From NCBI RefSeq assembly GCF_003148685.1, contig NZ_QGGR01000006.1:433492-497491 (forward strand): a DNA stretch of 64,000 nucleotides, given 5' to 3'. The notes beneath the pieces were generated by a model. It saw only the letters and a program-made list of their open reading frames with translations, was not told the origin of the DNA and made no database searches. The translations under genes were made by a program, and so were the position numbers. Shown here piece by piece: positions 50,629 to 59,473 of this stretch. The DNA comes from Actinoplanes xinjiangensis (GTDB lineage: Bacteria > Actinomycetota > Actinomycetes > Mycobacteriales > Micromonosporaceae). Position 1 is the first letter of the stretch, and every line of letters starts with the position of its first letter.

Positions 50629-52992
50629 GTGTCGCTAACCCTTGACGAGGCTCGGGCCCGTGCCGCCGTGTTGTCCGGGATCTCCTACGATCTCGCCCTC
50701 GACGTCACCTCGCCGGAGGATTTCCGCAGTCGCACCGTCATCCGGTTCACCACCACCGGCGGCGGCACCTTCCTCGAGCTGCACCGGGCCGGGAAGCTCG
50801 ACGTCACCCTCGACGGATCGACCATCACCCCGGTGTACGACGGTAGCCGCATCCCGCTCGACGACCTCGCCCCCGGAAGGCACGAGGTCGTCGTCGACGC
50901 CCGGCTGCGCTACGTGACCGACGGCGAGGGCCTGCACACCTTCACCGACCCGGCCGACGGCGAGCGTTATGTCGGCGGTTACCTCGGCCTCGACATCACC
51001 CAGCGCCTGTTCGCCTGCTTCGACCAGCTCGACCTGAAGGCCCCGATCACCCTGACCGTCGAGGCCGACCCGGCGTGGACGGTGCTGTCCAACGGCCTGG
51101 CGACCGGGCCGGGCACGTTCGCGCCGACGCCGCCGATCGCCTGCGACCTGTTCGTCGTCGCGGCGGGCCCGTTCCACTCGGTGCGCTGGGAGCACGCCGG
51201 CCTGCCGATGGGCTGGCACGCGCGCCGCTCGCTGGCCGCCGAACTCGACCGCGACGCCGCCGAACTGCGCCGCGTCACCGAGATCTGCTACGACCACTTC
51301 GGCCGGATCTTCACCGAGCCGTTCCCGTTCGGCTCCTACGACCAGGTCTTCGTCCCCGAACTCAACTGGGGCGCCCAGGAGAACCCGGGGTGTGTCACCT
51401 TCAACGAGTTCCTGCTGCCCCGCGGGCGGGTCACCGACGACGACCGCCGGCGCCGCGCGATGGTGATCGCCCACGAGATGTCGCACATGTGGTTCGGCGA
51501 CCTGGTGTCCCCGGTGTGGTGGGAGGACGCCTGGCTCAACGAGTCGTTCGCCGACTACATGGGCTTCGAGGTCGCCGAGACCGCCGCCGGATACACCGGG
51601 ACCAGGGTGTCCTTCGAGGCGGTCCACAAACCCGGTGCCTACGACGCCGACCGGCGCCGGTCCACCCATGCGGTGGCCCCGGCGAGTGAGCAGGTGCCGG
51701 ACGTCGCGACCGCCACGACCATCTTCGACCAGATCTCGTACGGCAAGGGCAACGCCGCCCTCCGCCAGCTGGTGACGTGGCTGGGGGAGGAGGACTTCCT
51801 GGCCGGCGTCAACGCGTACCTGACCGCGCACCGGTTCGGCAACGCCACCCTCGAGGACCTGCTGTCCGCCCTCGACGCCGCCTCCCCGCGCGACGTCCGC
51901 GGCTGGGCGGAGGTGTGGCTGCGCCGGCCCGGTCACGACACGATCCGGGTCACCCGCCGTGACGGTGTCCCCGTGCTGACCCGGGACGGTGTCCGGCCGC
52001 ACCGGTTCACCGTCACGGCGTACACCCCGGACCTGGAACCGGCCGGCTCGCGCCTGATCGACCTCGGCGACGAACCGCTGGCCCTGCCGGACTGGTCCGG
52101 CCTGATCGTGGTACCCAACGCCCACGGCGAGACCTTCGCCCGCCTCGACCTGGACCCGCGGTCGCTCGACGCCCTGACCGGCGGCCTGACCGGCGTACCG
52201 GACCCGCTGGTGCGGGCCGTGCTGTGGCCGGCGCTGCTCGATCGTGATCCGCTGCGGCTGCTCGCCGGACAGCTTCCGCACGAGCCGTCGCCGACGCTGA
52301 TCACCGCCGCCCTCGCCCGCACCCGTGACCATCTGATCCGCCGCCGGCTGCCGGCCGCCGACGTGCCGGGTGCCCTCGCGGTGATCGCCGCGGCCTGCGC
52401 TCCCGCCGCCGGCCAGGACGAACAACGGGCGGTCGCCCTCACCGGCGGCCTGGCCTGGTCGACCACCGACACCGATCTGCTGCGGCGCTGGCTGGCCGCC
52501 GACGCCACCGACCACGGCCTCACCCTGGACCCGCACGTCCGCTGGGCGCTGCTGCACCGCCTCGCCGAACTGGGCGGCATCGAGGCCCCGCAGATCGAGG
52601 CCGAACAACAGCGCGACGGCACCGCCGACGGTGTGCTCGGCGCCCTGACCGTCCTGGCCGCCCGTCCGACCGCGTCGGCGAAGGCACAGGCGTGGGCGGC
52701 GATGACCGAGGATCCCGGCATCTCGGGGCGCCGCTTCCGGGCGCTGGCCGCCGGGTTCTGGTCGCCGTCGCAGCGGGAGCTGGTCGCCCCGTACATCCCG
52801 GCCTACGTCGCCGCCGCACCCACCCTGGCCGGGCGGGGGTCGGCGTTCGCCGCCGAGGTCGGCCGCGCCTTCCCGGCCCTGGCTCTGACAGACGACGAAC
52901 ACGATCGGGTACGCGACGCGCTGCGCTCCGACGTCCCGACCGTCCTGAAGCGCCACTGGAACGACGAACTCGACGACCGCACCGGCCACTGA
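50629..52992 (+). CDS. pepN: Aminopeptidase N (M1 zinc metallopeptidase)
   Basis: A 787-residue cytoplasmic aminopeptidase that removes N-terminal residues from peptides. The zinc site is complete: His282-Glu283, His286 and Glu305 in HEMSHMWFG then WLNESFADY. The exopeptidase motif reads GAQEN instead of the usual GAMEN, with the Glu kept. The four-domain layout and a C-terminal helical ERAP1-like domain fit the usual length for actinobacteria. GATAAT lies 6 nt before GTG 50629, giving a leaderless mRNA. Confidence 0.92.
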   Translation: MSLTLDEARARAAVLSGISYDLALDVTSPEDFRSRTVIRFTTTGGGTFLELHRAGKLDVTLDGSTITPVYDGSRIPLDDLAPGRHEVVVDARLRYVTDGEGLHTFTDPADGERYVGGYLGLDITQRLFACFDQLDLKAPITLTVEADPAWTVLSNGLATGPGTFAPTPPIACDLFVVAAGPFHSVRWEHAGLPMGWHARRSLAAELDRDAAELRRVTEICYDHFGRIFTEPFPFGSYDQVFVPELNWGAQENPGCVTFNEFLLPRGRVTDDDRRRRAMVIAHEMSHMWFGDLVSPVWWEDAWLNESFADYMGFEVAETAAGYTGTRVSFEAVHKPGAYDADRRRSTHAVAPASEQVPDVATATTIFDQISYGKGNAALRQLVTWLGEEDFLAGVNAYLTAHRFGNATLEDLLSALDAASPRDVRGWAEVWLRRPGHDTIRVTRRDGVPVLTRDGVRPHRFTVTAYTPDLEPAGSRLIDLGDEPLALPDWSGLIVVPNAHGETFARLDLDPRSLDALTGGLTGVPDPLVRAVLWPALLDRDPLRLLAGQLPHEPSPTLITAALARTRDHLIRRRLPAADVPGALAVIAAACAPAAGQDEQRAVALTGGLAWSTTDTDLLRRWLAADATDHGLTLDPHVRWALLHRLAELGGIEAPQIEAEQQRDGTADGVLGALTVLAARPTASAKAQAWAAMTEDPGISGRRFRALAAGFWSPSQRELVAPYIPAYVAAAPTLAGRGSAFAAEVGRAFPALALTDDEHDRVRDALRSDVPTVLKRHWNDELDDRTGH

Positions 52993-53016
52993 CCGCGGAC
53001 CACCGCACGGCGCGCA

Positions 53017-53045
53017 TTGACGGGCGTGCAGCCGCGTCCTAACGT
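53017..53045 (+). promoter_or_regulatory. Promoter of the BNR-propeller gene
   Basis: TTGACG (53017-53022), exactly 17 bp, then TAACGT (53040-53045). Transcription would start near 53052 and leave a leader of about 38 nt. I see no LacI-type palindrome here, unlike the nearby GH127 promoter. Confidence 0.65.
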
Positions 53046-53089
53046 CACCGGCACCGTTCCTCCTCCTCCACATCCCCCTGTGAGGATCC

Positions 53090-54454
53090 ATGAAACGATT
53101 CATCCCCCGGATCGTCGCCGTCCTGGCGGTCGTGCTCGTCGCGGTGCCGGCCCACGCCGCCGCGCCGGCCGTCGTGCACGGCTCGACCACCGTCCTGACC
53201 ACCAGCGGCCGGACCGCCCTGACCTACACCGGCTACATGAACGGCGAGTCCTTCCAGCAGGACGGCATCGTCACCTTCAACGGCTGGCAGTACGCCGCCT
53301 TCTGGGACCAGAGCGGATACGTCAATCTGTCCCGCCGCCAGGTGCCGTCCGGGCCGTGGTCGAACCTGCGGCTCACCGACTACGTCACCACCTCGACCGA
53401 CTCGCACAACACCATCAGCATCGGGATCGCCCCGTCGGACGGCACCATCCACCTGGCCTTCGACACGCATTCCTCGCAGTTGCGCTACCGCAGGTCGGTC
53501 GCCGGACTGGCCACCTCGCCGGCCGGCGCCGCCTGGTCCACCGGCAGTTTCGGGACCGTGCAGACCCGGCTGACCGGCACGGGCATGGACGTCGTCACCT
53601 ATCCGCAGTTCTTCGCCCACCCGGACGGCACGCTGCAGCTGGCGATCCGCACCGGCTACAGCGGCACAGGAGACGAGGTGCTCTACGAGTACCGGCCGGG
53701 CGTCTGGACGTACGTCGGGGAGTTCATCGACGGCACCACCGCCGGCAACAACGCCTACCTGTTCGGCATCGAGTACGACAACGCCGACCCCGCCACCCCG
53801 CTGCTGCATGTCACGTGGACGGTCCGGGAGACCTCCAACGCCAGTACCAACCACGACCTGTTCTACGCCTACAGCCGGGACAAGGGGCGTACCTGGCGCA
53901 ACAACGCCGGCTCGGTGGTCGCGACCACCGGCTCCAGCCCGTTGCGGTCGGACGCCGCGGGCCTCAGGGTGTGGGGCATCGGCCAGAACCGTGGACTGAT
54001 CAATCAGGAGTCGCAGGTCGTCGACGCGGCCGGGGTCGTGCACGTGCTCGCCTCGCACCTGCCCGCGTCGGCCGCCGACAACGGCGATTTCACGGCGGCC
54101 CGGGAGAAGGCCGTGCTGGTGCACTACCGGCGGGACAAGGCGAGCAAGGTGTGGCGGCAGACGTACACGCCGTTCCTGGAGCGGTCGGCCCGCGGTGACA
54201 TCGCCGTCGACTCCCGCGACAACCTGTACGTGGTGAGCGGTGACTCCAGCACCCGCAAGCTGCACATCCAGACGGCCTCGAAGGCCTCCGGCTGGACCGA
54301 CTGGGTGATCCGCTACACGTCTCCGGCGATCTACTACAGCGACCCGCTGATCGACCACCAGCGGCTCAAGGGGCAGAACGTCCTGAGCTTCTTCGCGCCC
54401 CGCTACGGCGGGAGTCAGATCGACGTGCAGGACTGGACGGTGACCGGCGGCTAG
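53090..54454 (+). CDS. Secreted BNR-4 propeller protein
   Basis: A 454-residue secreted protein with a Sec signal peptide (IVAVLAVVLVAVPAHAAA). The rest is a BNR-4-type seven-bladed propeller: SHNTISIGIAPSDGTIHLAFD near the start, TYPQFFAHPDGTLQLAIRTG, then LFYAYSRDKGRTWRN and INQESQVVDAAGVVHVL. Related propellers include sialidase-like proteins and several polysaccharide-lyase families, so a role on acidic plant or algal sugars is possible, but no catalytic residues can be assigned. GAGGATCC is just before the ATG. It is followed by a strong terminator and then the GH127 gene. Confidence 0.72.
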   Translation: MKRFIPRIVAVLAVVLVAVPAHAAAPAVVHGSTTVLTTSGRTALTYTGYMNGESFQQDGIVTFNGWQYAAFWDQSGYVNLSRRQVPSGPWSNLRLTDYVTTSTDSHNTISIGIAPSDGTIHLAFDTHSSQLRYRRSVAGLATSPAGAAWSTGSFGTVQTRLTGTGMDVVTYPQFFAHPDGTLQLAIRTGYSGTGDEVLYEYRPGVWTYVGEFIDGTTAGNNAYLFGIEYDNADPATPLLHVTWTVRETSNASTNHDLFYAYSRDKGRTWRNNAGSVVATTGSSPLRSDAAGLRVWGIGQNRGLINQESQVVDAAGVVHVLASHLPASAADNGDFTAAREKAVLVHYRRDKASKVWRQTYTPFLERSARGDIAVDSRDNLYVVSGDSSTRKLHIQTASKASGWTDWVIRYTSPAIYYSDPLIDHQRLKGQNVLSFFAPRYGGSQIDVQDWTVTGG

Positions 54455-54483
54455 AGCGATCACATCCAATGCTGACGATGAGC

Positions 54484-54522
54484 CGAAGGAGCGGCAACCG
54501 GAAACGGGTTGCCGCTCCTTCG
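54484..54522 (+). terminator. Strong intrinsic-type terminator
   Basis: A perfect 16-bp stem (CGAAGGAGCGGCAACC and its complement) with a 7-nt loop, followed by TTTCACC, starts 30 bp after the BNR-propeller stop. It isolates this gene from the GH127 promoter. Confidence 0.85.
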
Positions 54523-54579
54523 TTTCACCTGCGGGAAATCGTTATCCCTCATGACTGCGGAAGGTCGGGCGGTGAAGGC

Positions 54580-54607
54580 TTGACACATGCTTTGTTATCG
54601 ATAACAT
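54580..54607 (+). promoter_or_regulatory. Promoter and perfect LacI-type operator of the GH127 gene
   Basis: TTGACA (54580-54585), 16 bp, then TAACAT (54602-54607). The perfect palindrome TGTTATCGATAACA (54593-54606) sits in the spacer and over the -10 box. It is nearly identical to the sites before the two GH43 genes (12 of 14 for the closer one), so one LacI-family repressor could control all three. Confidence 0.75.
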
Positions 54608-54669
54608 TTTGCGCGTAACACAGGCGTAACTCCCCGTTCCCTCCCGCCTGACCCACAGGAGACACCCCC

Positions 54670-56901
54670 ATGCTCCCTGTCACCCGTCGCAGCATCCTCG
54701 GCGCCGCAGCCGGCGGAGCCGTCCTCTCGATGGTGCCCACCGCCGGCCCCGCCGCCGCCGCCGAGACCGGCGTCTCGGCCTACGCGTTCCCGCTCGGCCA
54801 GGTGCGCCTGACCGCCGGCCGGCTCATGGACAACCAGACCCGCACGCTCAACTACCTGCGGTTCGTCGACGTCAACCGGCTGCTGTACGTCTTCCGCGCC
54901 AACCACGGCCAGTCCACCGGCGGCGCCGCGGCCAACGGTGGCTGGGACGCGCCGAGCTTCCCGTTCCGCAGCCACGTGCAGGGCCACTTCCTGACCGCGT
55001 GGGCGCAGGCGTGGGCCGTCCTCGGGGACACCGTCTGCCGGGACAAGGCCACCTACATGGTCGCCGAACTGGCGAAGTGCCAGGCGTCGAACGGGTACCT
55101 GTCCGGGTTCCCGGAGTCCGACATCACCGCGGTCCACAACCGCACGCTCAGCAACGGCAACGTGCCGTACTACTGCATCCACAAGACGCTGGCCGGCCTG
55201 CTGGACGTGTGGCGCCTGATCGGCAGCACCCAGGCCCGCGACGTGGTGCTCAGGCTGGCGGCGTGGGTCGACACCCGTACCGCCGCGTTGTCGGCCTCGC
55301 AGATGCAGGCCATGCTGCAGACCGAGTTCGGTGGCATGAACGCCGTCCTCACCGACCTGTACCAGCAGACCGGCGACGCACGTTGGCTGACCGTCGCCCG
55401 CCGTTTCGACCACGCGGCCGTCTTCGACCCGCTCGCGGCCGGCACCGACAGCCTCAACGGCCTGCACGCCAACACGCAGGTACCGAAGTGGATCGGCGCG
55501 GCCCGCGAGTACAAGGCCACCGGCACCACCCGCTACCGCGACATCGCCCGCAACGCCTGGAACCTCACGGTCGGCGCGCACACGTACGCGATCGGCGGCA
55601 ACAGCCAGGCCGAGCACTTCCGGCCGCCCAACGCCATCGCCGGGTACCTGACCAACGACACCTGCGAGCACTGCAACACCGTCAACATGCTGCGCCTGAC
55701 CAACGAGCTGTGGGTGACCGAACCGGACCGGGCCGCCTACTTCGACTACTACGAGCAGGCCCTGCTCAACCACGTGCTCGGCGCGCAGAACCGGAACGAC
55801 GACCACGGTCACGTCACCTACTTCACGCCGCTGCGCCCGGGCGGCCGCCGCGGCGTCGGCCCGGCCTGGGGCGGTGGCACCTGGAGCACCGATTACGGCA
55901 CCTTCTGGTGCTGCCAGGGCACCGGGGTCGAGGTCAACACCCGGCTCGCCGAGTCGATCTACTTCTACAACGGAACCACCCTGACCGTGAACCTGTTCGC
56001 GCCGTCGGTTCTCAACTGGACCCAGCGCGGCATCACCGTCACCCAGACCACCACGTTCCCGGCAGGCGACACGTCGACGCTGCGGCTGACCGGGACGATG
56101 AGCGGCTCGTGGAGCATCCGGGTCCGGATCCCGTCGTGGACCAGCGGCGCGAGCATCACCGTCAACGGCACCGCGGTCACCACCAGTGCGCCGGGCAGCT
56201 ACACCACGATCACCCGCACCTGGGCGGCCGGCGACACGATCGTCGTGCGCCTGCCGATGCGGATCGTGCTGCGGTCGGCCAACGACAACCCCGGACTGCA
56301 GGCCATCACGTACGGGCCGACCGTGCTGGCCGGCAACTACGGCGACACGGCGCTCACCTCGCCGCCGTCACTGACGGTCTCGTCGGTCACCCGGACCACC
56401 GCCACGGCCAACGGCGCGGCCGTCAACCTGGTCCCGTTCTACGACGCGCACGGCGTCAACTACAACGTCTACTGGCTGACCACGCCCACGTACAAGCTGG
56501 TCAACAATGCCACCGGCCTGGTCCTCGGCGTCAAGGACATGTCGGTGGCCAACGGCGGCCTCGCCGTGACGTGGGGTGACACCGGCACGCTGGACCAGCG
56601 GTGGACGCGCATCACCGACGGCACCGCGGTCCGGTTCCGCAACGTCAACAGCGGCCGGGTCCTCGGCGTGCAGGACATGTCGACCGCCGACAACGCCGTG
56701 GTCATGCAGTGGGACGACAACGGGACGGCCGACCACCGCTGGACCCTCGTGGACCAGGGCAACGGCGTCTACAAGATCCGCAACGTGAACAGCGGCAAGC
56801 TGCTCGCGGTCCTGAACGGCGGCCCGGCGTGGGGCGTCCAGGTCGTCCAGGAGTCCGACAACGGCTCCGCCGACAACCTCTGGCGCCTGACGGCCGTCTG
56901 A
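54670..56901 (+). CDS. Tat-exported GH127 beta-L-arabinofuranosidase with ricin-type domain
   Basis: A 743-residue exported enzyme. A Tat signal (TRRSILGAAAGGAVLS) is followed by the GH127 (alpha/alpha)6 barrel and beta-domains. The unusual zinc-thiolate active site is intact: Glu333 and Cys335 in TCEHC, and Cys414-Cys415 in WCCQGTG. These correspond to the Glu, zinc Cys and nucleophile Cys of the characterised HypBA1 enzyme, which cleaves beta-L-arabinofuranosyl disaccharides. The last 150 residues hold three ricin-like units (LDQRWTRI, ADHRWTLV, DNLWRL), a carbohydrate-binding trefoil. AGGAG lies 8 nt before the ATG. It is probably co-regulated with the GH43 pair. Confidence 0.9.
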   Translation: MLPVTRRSILGAAAGGAVLSMVPTAGPAAAAETGVSAYAFPLGQVRLTAGRLMDNQTRTLNYLRFVDVNRLLYVFRANHGQSTGGAAANGGWDAPSFPFRSHVQGHFLTAWAQAWAVLGDTVCRDKATYMVAELAKCQASNGYLSGFPESDITAVHNRTLSNGNVPYYCIHKTLAGLLDVWRLIGSTQARDVVLRLAAWVDTRTAALSASQMQAMLQTEFGGMNAVLTDLYQQTGDARWLTVARRFDHAAVFDPLAAGTDSLNGLHANTQVPKWIGAAREYKATGTTRYRDIARNAWNLTVGAHTYAIGGNSQAEHFRPPNAIAGYLTNDTCEHCNTVNMLRLTNELWVTEPDRAAYFDYYEQALLNHVLGAQNRNDDHGHVTYFTPLRPGGRRGVGPAWGGGTWSTDYGTFWCCQGTGVEVNTRLAESIYFYNGTTLTVNLFAPSVLNWTQRGITVTQTTTFPAGDTSTLRLTGTMSGSWSIRVRIPSWTSGASITVNGTAVTTSAPGSYTTITRTWAAGDTIVVRLPMRIVLRSANDNPGLQAITYGPTVLAGNYGDTALTSPPSLTVSSVTRTTATANGAAVNLVPFYDAHGVNYNVYWLTTPTYKLVNNATGLVLGVKDMSVANGGLAVTWGDTGTLDQRWTRITDGTAVRFRNVNSGRVLGVQDMSTADNAVVMQWDDNGTADHRWTLVDQGNGVYKIRNVNSGKLLAVLNGGPAWGVQVVQESDNGSADNLWRLTAV

Positions 56902-56912
56902 GAATCCTCGGA

Positions 56913-56946
56913 GGCCGGGCCCGCGACCGTCGGCCGTGGCCCGGCC
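56913..56946 (+). terminator. Candidate terminator after GH127
   Basis: GGCCGGGCC and its exact complement flank a 16-nt loop, starting 12 bp after the GH127 stop. There is no U-tract. It precedes the two-component promoter. Confidence 0.45.
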
Positions 56947-56994
56947 CCCGCATTCCGGCGCACCACCACGCCGGCCGGTGGGCGGCGGCCGCGG

Positions 56995-57029
56995 CTGACA
57001 CCGCGCCGACACCTGGCGGCTGTCACCAT
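56995..57029 (+). promoter_or_regulatory. Response-regulator box and leaderless promoter of the two-component genes
   Basis: Two tandem 11-bp units, CTGACACCGCG and CCGACACCTGG (56995-57016), are followed by 7 nt and then CACCAT (57024-57029), 6 nt before the start. The same repeat, period and 7-nt gap to the -10 occur before the convergent ABC operon. This is the pattern of OmpR/PhoB-type activator sites and implies autoregulation. Confidence 0.65.
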
Positions 57030-57035
57030 GTCGGG

Positions 57036-57698
57036 ATGCGCGTGCTGGTGGTGGAGGACTTCGAGATCCTGGCCCGGACCATCGGTGTCGGCCTGCGCCG
57101 GGCCGGGATGGCCGCCGACGTCGTCGGGGACGGCGACGGCGCGCTGGAGCGGCTGGCCGTCAACCGCTACGACGTGGTCGTCCTCGACCGGGACCTGCCC
57201 GGCACCCACGGTGACGACGTGTGCCGGCGCATCGTCGCCGATCATCAGCAGTGCCGGGTGCTGATGCTCACCGCCTCCGGCACGGTCCGCGACCGGGTCG
57301 ACGGGCTGGGCCTGGGCGCCGACGACTACCTGCCGAAACCGTTCGACTTCGACGAGCTGGTCGCCCGCGTCCGGGCGCTCGGCCGGCGCCCGGCGGTCCT
57401 GGTCCCACCGATCCTGGAGTACGGCGATCTGACGCTCGACACCGGCCGCCGCACCGCCGTCCGCGCCGGGCGCCGTCTCGACCTCAGCCCCAAGGAACTG
57501 GCCGTGCTGGAGTGCCTGCTGGCCGCCGGCGGACGGGCGGTGCCCGCCGAGGAACTGCTGGAACGGGTGTGGGACGAGGCCGCCGACCCGTTCACCACGG
57601 CGGTGAAGACCACGATCCGGCGGCTGCGAACGAAGCTCGGCGATCCACCGGTGGTGCACACCGTGCGTGAGGGCGGCTACCGGATCGGCGAGCCGTGA
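57036..57698 (+). CDS. OmpR-family response regulator
   Basis: A 220-residue response regulator. The receiver domain has the acidic pair in VVEDFEI, the phospho-acceptor Asp in VVLDRDLPG, LTASG and the Lys in LPKPFDFDELVARV. The C-terminal winged helix shows LSPKELAVLECLL and FTTAVKTTIRRLRTKLG then VREGGYRIG. ATG 57036 is fixed by the box spacing. Its stop overlaps the histidine kinase start (GTGA). It probably activates the ABC operon encoded convergently downstream, in the style of BceRS-type antimicrobial-peptide responses. Confidence 0.9.
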   Translation: MRVLVVEDFEILARTIGVGLRRAGMAADVVGDGDGALERLAVNRYDVVVLDRDLPGTHGDDVCRRIVADHQQCRVLMLTASGTVRDRVDGLGLGADDYLPKPFDFDELVARVRALGRRPAVLVPPILEYGDLTLDTGRRTAVRAGRRLDLSPKELAVLECLLAAGGRAVPAEELLERVWDEAADPFTTAVKTTIRRLRTKLGDPPVVHTVREGGYRIGEP

Positions 57699-58744
57699 CC
57701 CGCCGGCGGCTGACGCTGCGCAGCCAGCTCACTCTGCTCTACGCCGTCCCGTTCACCCTCACCGGCACCGTCCTGGTGACGGTGTCGCTGCTGGCCGGGC
57801 GCGAGTCGGTGCCCGCCGGGGCCGGCCCGCCACCGGCACCCGACCCGGCGGGCACCGGGTTTCCGGTGGGGCCCTGGGCGGTGCTGATGGCCGTACTCGT
57901 GCTGGTGTCCCTGATCCTCGGCCGACTGGTCGCCGATCGCTTCCTGCGGCCGGTGCGCGCCATCACCGCGACCGCCCGTGACATCTCGGCCAGCGACCTG
58001 CACCGGCGGCTCGGCGACATCGGCGGCTCCGACGAGTTCGCCGAGCTGGCGGCCACCCTGGACGACCTGTTCCAGCGCCTGGAGACGGCGTTCGCCGCGC
58101 AGCGGCAGTTCATCGCGAACGCGTCGCACGAACTGCGGACCCCGTTGACCGCCGAGCGTGCGCTGCTCCAGGTCGCCCTCGCCGATCCCGGGATCACCGT
58201 CGGTTCGCTCCAGGAGGCGTGCCGCGAGGTGCTGCAGCTCGGCGCCGCCCAGGAGCGGCTTCTCGAAGCGCTGTTCGCCCTGGCCAGCGGCGAGCAGGGG
58301 GTCGAGGGCCGGCAGCCGTGCGACCTGGCCGACCTGACCCGTGCGGTGCTGCGCTCCCGGCCGTCCACCGGGCTCACCGTCGAGACCCGGCTGGATCCGG
58401 CGCCGGTCGCCGCGGACCCGCGACTGGTGCGGAGCCTGATCGCGAACCTGGTCGACAACGCCGTACGCCATAACGTGCCCGGTGGCCGGATCGAGGTGGC
58501 GACCGGGGCGGCCGGTGGCGCGGCCCGGCTGGTGGTCCGCAACTCCGGGCCGGTCGTCCCACCGGCCGAGGTGGACCGGCTGTTCGAGCCGTTCCAGCAG
58601 CTGCACCGGGAGCGGACCCGGCACGGCGACGGCCACGGGCTGGGCCTCGCGATCGTCCGGGCGATCACCACCGCGCACCATGCCGCGCTGGTGGTGACCG
58701 CCCCGGAGGCCGGGGGCCTCGACATCACCGTCACGTTCCCCTGA
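57695..58744 (+). CDS. Sensor histidine kinase
   Basis: A 349-residue membrane kinase with two helices (LLYAVPFTLTGTVLVTVSLLA and WAVLMAVLVLVSLILGRLV) flanking a very short external loop of about 30 residues. A HAMP segment is followed by the phospho-acceptor His in NASHELRTPLTAE. The ATPase shows N-box NLVDNAVRHN, a G1-type loop (VVRNSGP) and the G2 loop GLGLAIV. The tiny extracytoplasmic loop resembles intramembrane-sensing kinases that respond through a partner ABC transporter. GTG start, overlapping the regulator stop. Confidence 0.88.
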   Translation: MTRRRLTLRSQLTLLYAVPFTLTGTVLVTVSLLAGRESVPAGAGPPPAPDPAGTGFPVGPWAVLMAVLVLVSLILGRLVADRFLRPVRAITATARDISASDLHRRLGDIGGSDEFAELAATLDDLFQRLETAFAAQRQFIANASHELRTPLTAERALLQVALADPGITVGSLQEACREVLQLGAAQERLLEALFALASGEQGVEGRQPCDLADLTRAVLRSRPSTGLTVETRLDPAPVAADPRLVRSLIANLVDNAVRHNVPGGRIEVATGAAGGAARLVVRNSGPVVPPAEVDRLFEPFQQLHRERTRHGDGHGLGLAIVRAITTAHHAALVVTAPEAGGLDITVTFP

Positions 58745-58750
58745 CCGCTC

Positions 58751-59473
58751 TCAGGCGTCCCGCAGCCGGAACGACACCCCGCCGGCCAGCAACGACCCGG
58801 CCGCCCAGAGGGCCAGCACCCCGAGCCCGTCCCACGGCGCGACCGGCTGGTCGGCGACGTCCCGGGTCGCCTGGATCGCCAGGCCCGCACTCATCGGCGC
58901 GATCCGCTTCAGGTCCGTGCGGACCTCCGGGTCGGGAACCATCTGGGCGACGACGGTGAACACGTAGAGCAGACCGAGAACGACACCGATGGCGGCGGCC
59001 GTGTCCCGCACGGCGAAGGCCACGCCGACGGTGAGCAGACCGATCAGGATCAGATAGAGCACCGAGCCGTACGCCGCCCGCAGCACCGCCTCCCCACCCA
59101 GCGCCAGTCCCGGCCGGATCTCGCGGCCCACCAGCAGGCTCACCGCCACCGACACCGCACCGGACACGGCCACCACCCCCGCCACGACGACCGCCTTGGC
59201 TGCCGGCACGGTGATCCGGCGGGGTGTCGCCGTCAGCGTCGTGTGGATCATGTCGGTCCGGTACTCACCGCCCACCGTCAGCGCCGCGATGATCGCCACG
59301 ACCGCCTGGCCGAGCTGTACCCCGGTCAGGCTGTACTCGGCCAGGTCGCCGGTGCGCACCGAAGCGATCGTCGCCGCCCCACCGGCGACGGTCACCACCA
59401 CGACCGCCGTCAGCAGCCAGAGATTTCCCGGAGCGGTACGGAACTTCGTCCACTCCGCACGCAGGGCGTTCAC
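58751..59473 (-). CDS. ABC-2 type transporter permease
   Basis: A 240-residue permease with six helices. Typical features are the N-terminal LRAEWTKFRT, GGEYRTDMIHTTLTATPRR in the first cytosolic loop and FAVRDTAAAIGVVLGLLYV. It is the third gene of a leftward ATPase-permease-permease operon. Its GTG start (59473) overlaps the preceding permease stop by 4 nt. The substrate is unknown; position next to a two-component system suggests defence against membrane-active compounds. Confidence 0.8.
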   Translation of the reverse strand: MNALRAEWTKFRTAPGNLWLLTAVVVVTVAGGAATIASVRTGDLAEYSLTGVQLGQAVVAIIAALTVGGEYRTDMIHTTLTATPRRITVPAAKAVVVAGVVAVSGAVSVAVSLLVGREIRPGLALGGEAVLRAAYGSVLYLILIGLLTVGVAFAVRDTAAAIGVVLGLLYVFTVVAQMVPDPEVRTDLKRIAPMSAGLAIQATRDVADQPVAPWDGLGVLALWAAGSLLAGGVSFRLRDA

